A stretch of DNA of 6,063 nucleotides from Thermoprotei archaeon (GTDB lineage: Archaea > Thermoproteota > Thermoprotei > Thermofilales > Thermofilaceae). The translations under genes and the position numbers were made by a program. The DNA lies in NCBI GenBank assembly GCA_003649495.1, contig QMRZ01000095.1, forward strand, positions 1-6,063. The letters are read 5' to 3'. This document shows, piece after piece, positions 4,438 through 6,063 of this stretch (positions are counted from its first letter, which is position 1; each line of letters begins with the position of its first letter). The notes under the pieces were generated by a model, which was not told the origin of the DNA, did no database searches, and saw only the letters and a program-made list of their open reading frames with translations.

Positions 4438-4968
4438 ATGAAGGAAGTGGAGAGGGATTGGGAGATGGAAGAGGAAGAGTGGGAAGAGCCTGAGCTCGAG
4501 GAAGAGGAGCGGGAGCTTGTGACTGATGCTGATGTGCTGGCGGCTGAGGCCTTAACCAATAGGAGACTGCTAACGCTCTTGCTCATGCTGGCCTCGGGGC
4601 CTAAGTATGCTTCCTCTATAGCTGAGGTTATCCCCCACAGCACGGCCCATAGGCTCCTCAGGAAGCTCGAGGAGCTTGGTGTGGTGGCTAGCTATAAGGG
4701 GGTAGATGGTAGGAGACGCTACTATAAGCTGACTGAGAGGGGAGAGGCTGTGCTCAATAACGTTACGCGCGTGTTGAGGAACTATGTGGCCAAGCTATTC
4801 AGGAAGTATGGGAAGAGGGTAAGTAGCGGCTACATATTGGAGCCAGGCCTGCTCAAAAAGGCTGTAGAGGAGCAGCTGGGGGTTCCCCTCAGCCTAATTG
4901 TAGGCTTCCTAGGCCTGAGCGTGTATAAGTACTATGGAGAGGAAGTCTACCTATTAGAGGAGAGATGA
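4438..4968 (+). CDS. Winged-helix transcription regulator with acidic N-terminus, 176 aa
   Basis: Probable DNA-binding regulator. Residues 2-30 are strikingly acidic (EMEEEEWEEPELEEEEREL), followed by a winged helix-turn-helix at about 38-105. A first helix is NRRLLTLLLMLA, the turn and recognition helix are SSIAEVIPHSTAHRLLRKLEELG, and the wing is GVVASYKGVDGRRRYYKLTERG. This matches the ArsR/MarR/PadR group in outline. The C-terminal part (106-176) is helical and may dimerise the protein. The ATG at 4438 is preferred over a GTG just before it because it lies 27 bp from a TATA box. The stop overlaps the next ATG (ATGA), so the genes are translationally coupled. No metal-binding cysteines are present. 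Confidence 0.85.
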   Translation: MKEVERDWEMEEEEWEEPELEEEERELVTDADVLAAEALTNRRLLTLLLMLASGPKYASSIAEVIPHSTAHRLLRKLEELGVVASYKGVDGRRRYYKLTERGEAVLNNVTRVLRNYVAKLFRKYGKRVSSGYILEPGLLKKAVEEQLGVPLSLIVGFLGLSVYKYYGEEVYLLEER

Positions 4969-5231
4969 GCCTGTTAGAGAGGATCCCCTACCTGCTACCA
5001 CCAAAGGATACGTGCTGGGTGTGTGGACGCAGCCTGTGGGGGCAGCCCCGCTACAAGGTGTGGCTCATAGTCAAGGAAGGGGGGCGCATAAAGAGGGTGT
5101 GTGGAATCCCCCTGGTGTATCGGGCTGTGGTGGTGTGTGAGTCATGCTGGCGGAAAATCCTCGGGGACGAGAGGGTGAGGGAGAGGTTCAGGGTCAAGTA
5201 CCGCAAGCTCAAGACTTTGAGGCTAGACTAA
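4965..5231 (+). CDS. Zinc-finger protein with two CxxC pairs, 88 aa
   Basis: A small basic protein with CWVCG (Cys17 and Cys20) and CESC (Cys58 and Cys61), spaced 37 residues apart, which would hold one zinc ion in a ribbon or treble-clef fold. The strands between the pairs (YKVWLIVKEGG and KRVCGIPLVY) fit a beta hairpin; a fifth cysteine lies at 46. The C-terminal 25 residues form a basic helix (RVRERFRVKYRKLK). The start overlaps the stop of the regulator gene by 4 nt (ATGA), typical of an operon pair. A nucleic-acid or protein-binding accessory role is likely; no enzyme motif is seen. Its last 88 bp are also read in another frame if the next gene starts at 5144. Confidence 0.8.
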   Translation: MSLLERIPYLLPPKDTCWVCGRSLWGQPRYKVWLIVKEGGRIKRVCGIPLVYRAVVVCESCWRKILGDERVRERFRVKYRKLKTLRLD

Positions 5232-5692
5232 AAGCCCTAGATGACGTGCTGAGGGAGATAAGAAGGGCGTGGAGCGAGAGACCTGAGGTGAAGCACCCGC
5301 TCACAGCGCTACACATAATGGCTGGAAGGGCGCTGAGGCTGGCTACTGGGGGGCTCCTAGAGGCTGAGAGGCTCTTAGAGGATATCAAGGCCGAGGAGAG
5401 GAGAGTGAGGAGCCGGCTTGAGAGGCTGTATGGCAGGGGCTACCTGACGGTTAAGAGAGTGCGGAATAAGGTGGGCAAGCCCTACTCCTACCTGGTGTGG
5501 AGAACCCCACGTAAGGACATCTACCTAAAGGGGGGAGAGGGCCAGCAGCTCTATAGGCTGAGGAGCTTGAGGAAGAGGATCCGAGAGAGGCTAGAGGCCC
5601 TGAGGAAGGCTAGGAACTACGCATATGCCTACTACATGTCTACTAGGCACTACGCCCCTAGCTCCTTAAGCCGTCGCCTTAACGTAGAGTAG
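5144..5692 (+). CDS. Basic helical (coiled-coil) protein, 182 aa or 148 aa
   Basis: A strongly basic, mostly helical protein that I do not recognise with confidence. A helical segment with an acidic/basic heptad look (about residues 70-95) is followed by a short beta-rich part (RGYLTVKRVRNKVGKPYSY, then LVWRTPRKDIYLKG). A second long basic helix (about 135-160) and a Tyr-rich tail come next. The beta section flanked by helices recalls DUF6788-type proteins, without their cysteines. Two starts are possible: ATG 5144, with GGTG 8 nt upstream but an N-terminus (1-28) that is low-complexity and overlaps the zinc-finger gene by 88 bp; or GTG 5246 (148 aa), which begins after that gene but has no clear ribosome binding site. 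Third gene of the plus-strand operon. Its end overlaps the convergent recombinase gene by 43 bp. Confidence 0.7.
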   Translation: MLAENPRGREGEGEVQGQVPQAQDFEARLKALDDVLREIRRAWSERPEVKHPLTALHIMAGRALRLATGGLLEAERLLEDIKAEERRVRSRLERLYGRGYLTVKRVRNKVGKPYSYLVWRTPRKDIYLKGGEGQQLYRLRSLRKRIRERLEALRKARNYAYAYYMSTRHYAPSSLSRRLNVE

Positions 5693-6063
5693 GAGACGCC
5701 TAAGAGGCGGGCTATATCCGCATAGCTGAGGCCCTTCTCTCTATACTTCTTGACTAGGCGCAAATCCACCTTCTTACGTGGCCGGCCTATGTGCTTGCCT
5801 TGAAGCTTGGCCCTGAGCATCCCCTCTCTAGTCCGCTGCCTGAGGAGCTCCCTCTCCCTCTCAGCCACCCAGGTGAATATGGCTAAAATGAGCTTCCGCA
5901 CCTGGGGGTCGAGGTTGGCCAGGAAGGCCTCTTTGGGGCTAACAGCTATTATGGGAGCCCCCAAGGCCTCTAGCTCCTGCAAGGCCCTAAGCGTCTCGTA
6001 GAAGGTGCGCCCTAAGCGGGATAATTCGTAGATTAGGACAGGGCGCGGCTTTTGCCTGGCAGC
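5650..6063 (-). CDS. Serine recombinase, C-terminal part (dimer helix and DNA-binding domain); begins at 306 across the join
   Basis: This is the rest of the recombinase that starts at 306; bases 5941-6063 repeat codons already present at 1-123. It carries the long E-helix (about residues 117-150, with WVAERERELL and RTREGM), which in this family forms the dimer and lies over the DNA. The GRPRKK hinge (154-159) follows, then a C-terminal helix-turn-helix (about 160-196, with LSYADIARLLGVSYSTL). Length and domain order fit a standard 180-210 residue resolvase. The 3' end overlaps the convergent plus-strand gene by 43 bp (5650-5692). I see no frameshift or internal stop. Confidence 0.93.
   Translation of the reverse strand, partial: AARQKPRPVLIYELSRLGRTFYETLRALQELEALGAPIIAVSPKEAFLANLDPQVRKLILAIFTWVAERERELLRQRTREGMLRAKLQGKHIGRPRKKVDLRLVKKYREKGLSYADIARLLGVSYSTLRRRLKELGA
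5941..6063. repeat. Terminal redundancy, right copy (circle overlap)
   Basis: Exact second copy of bases 1-123. It should be removed when the circle is closed, so that base 5940 joins base 1. Confidence 0.93.

Noticed and set aside
1..6063. tRNA, rRNA, CRISPR array or rolling-circle (HUH) replication gene
   Set aside because: I saw no cloverleaf, no rRNA-like stretch, no regularly spaced direct repeats with unique spacers, and no HUH motif in any plausible frame.
5650..6063. Recombinase as an IS607-type transposase
   Set aside because: IS607 enzymes carry the DNA-binding domain before the catalytic domain; here the order is the reverse and no accompanying TnpB gene is present.

Overview
The window looks like a complete small circular replicon, about 5.94 kb, from a hyperthermophilic archaeon and most likely a crenarchaeon. 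Bases 1-123 are repeated exactly at 5941-6063, and a serine recombinase gene reads without interruption across that join. I therefore read the window as a linearised circle with a 123-bp overlap (unit length 5940 bp). The archaeal signs are GGTGA-type ribosome binding sites, TATA boxes about 26 bp upstream of start codons that have no leader, heavy use of AGG/AGA and ATA codons, and an AbrB, ribbon-helix-helix, winged-helix and zinc-finger gene set. I cannot name the species.

Layout, going round the circle. The recombinase (198 aa, minus strand) occupies 306->1 and continues 5940->5650. Behind it lies a 52-aa AbrB-type regulator (565-407, minus), which shares a bidirectional promoter with an unknown 84-aa protein (631-885, plus). 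A cluster of palindromes follows at 941-1001, including two tandem TTACAC-N10-GTGTAA sites. Next, on the minus strand, are a 56-aa zinc-ribbon protein (1182-1012) and a two-helix membrane protein (1506 or 1611 to 1207). The long non-coding stretch 1612-1950 carries two large perfect inverted repeats and an A/T-rich core; it is the best origin candidate by structure.

The replication operon (minus, 4071 to 1951) encodes a small ribbon-helix-helix-like protein, a 29-aa lysine-rich peptide and a 587-aa superfamily 3 helicase of the D5/P4 type. Each of the three starts has its own GGTGA ribosome binding site, and the genes overlap or nearly touch. A second non-coding region (4081-4434) separates this operon from a plus-strand operon (4438-5692) of a winged-helix regulator with an acidic N-terminus, a two-CxxC zinc-finger protein and a basic helical protein. 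The last of these converges on and overlaps the recombinase gene.

How the parts may work together (inference): the helicase replicates the circle using host primase and polymerase, because no primase or rolling-circle nuclease is visible. The ribbon-helix-helix protein probably controls the operon, and the recombinase resolves multimers or integrates the element. The AbrB and winged-helix proteins regulate the remaining genes. The two-helix membrane protein and its zinc-ribbon partner are the most puzzling cargo. The membrane protein resembles in outline small virion or pilin proteins, so a virus or satellite cannot be excluded.
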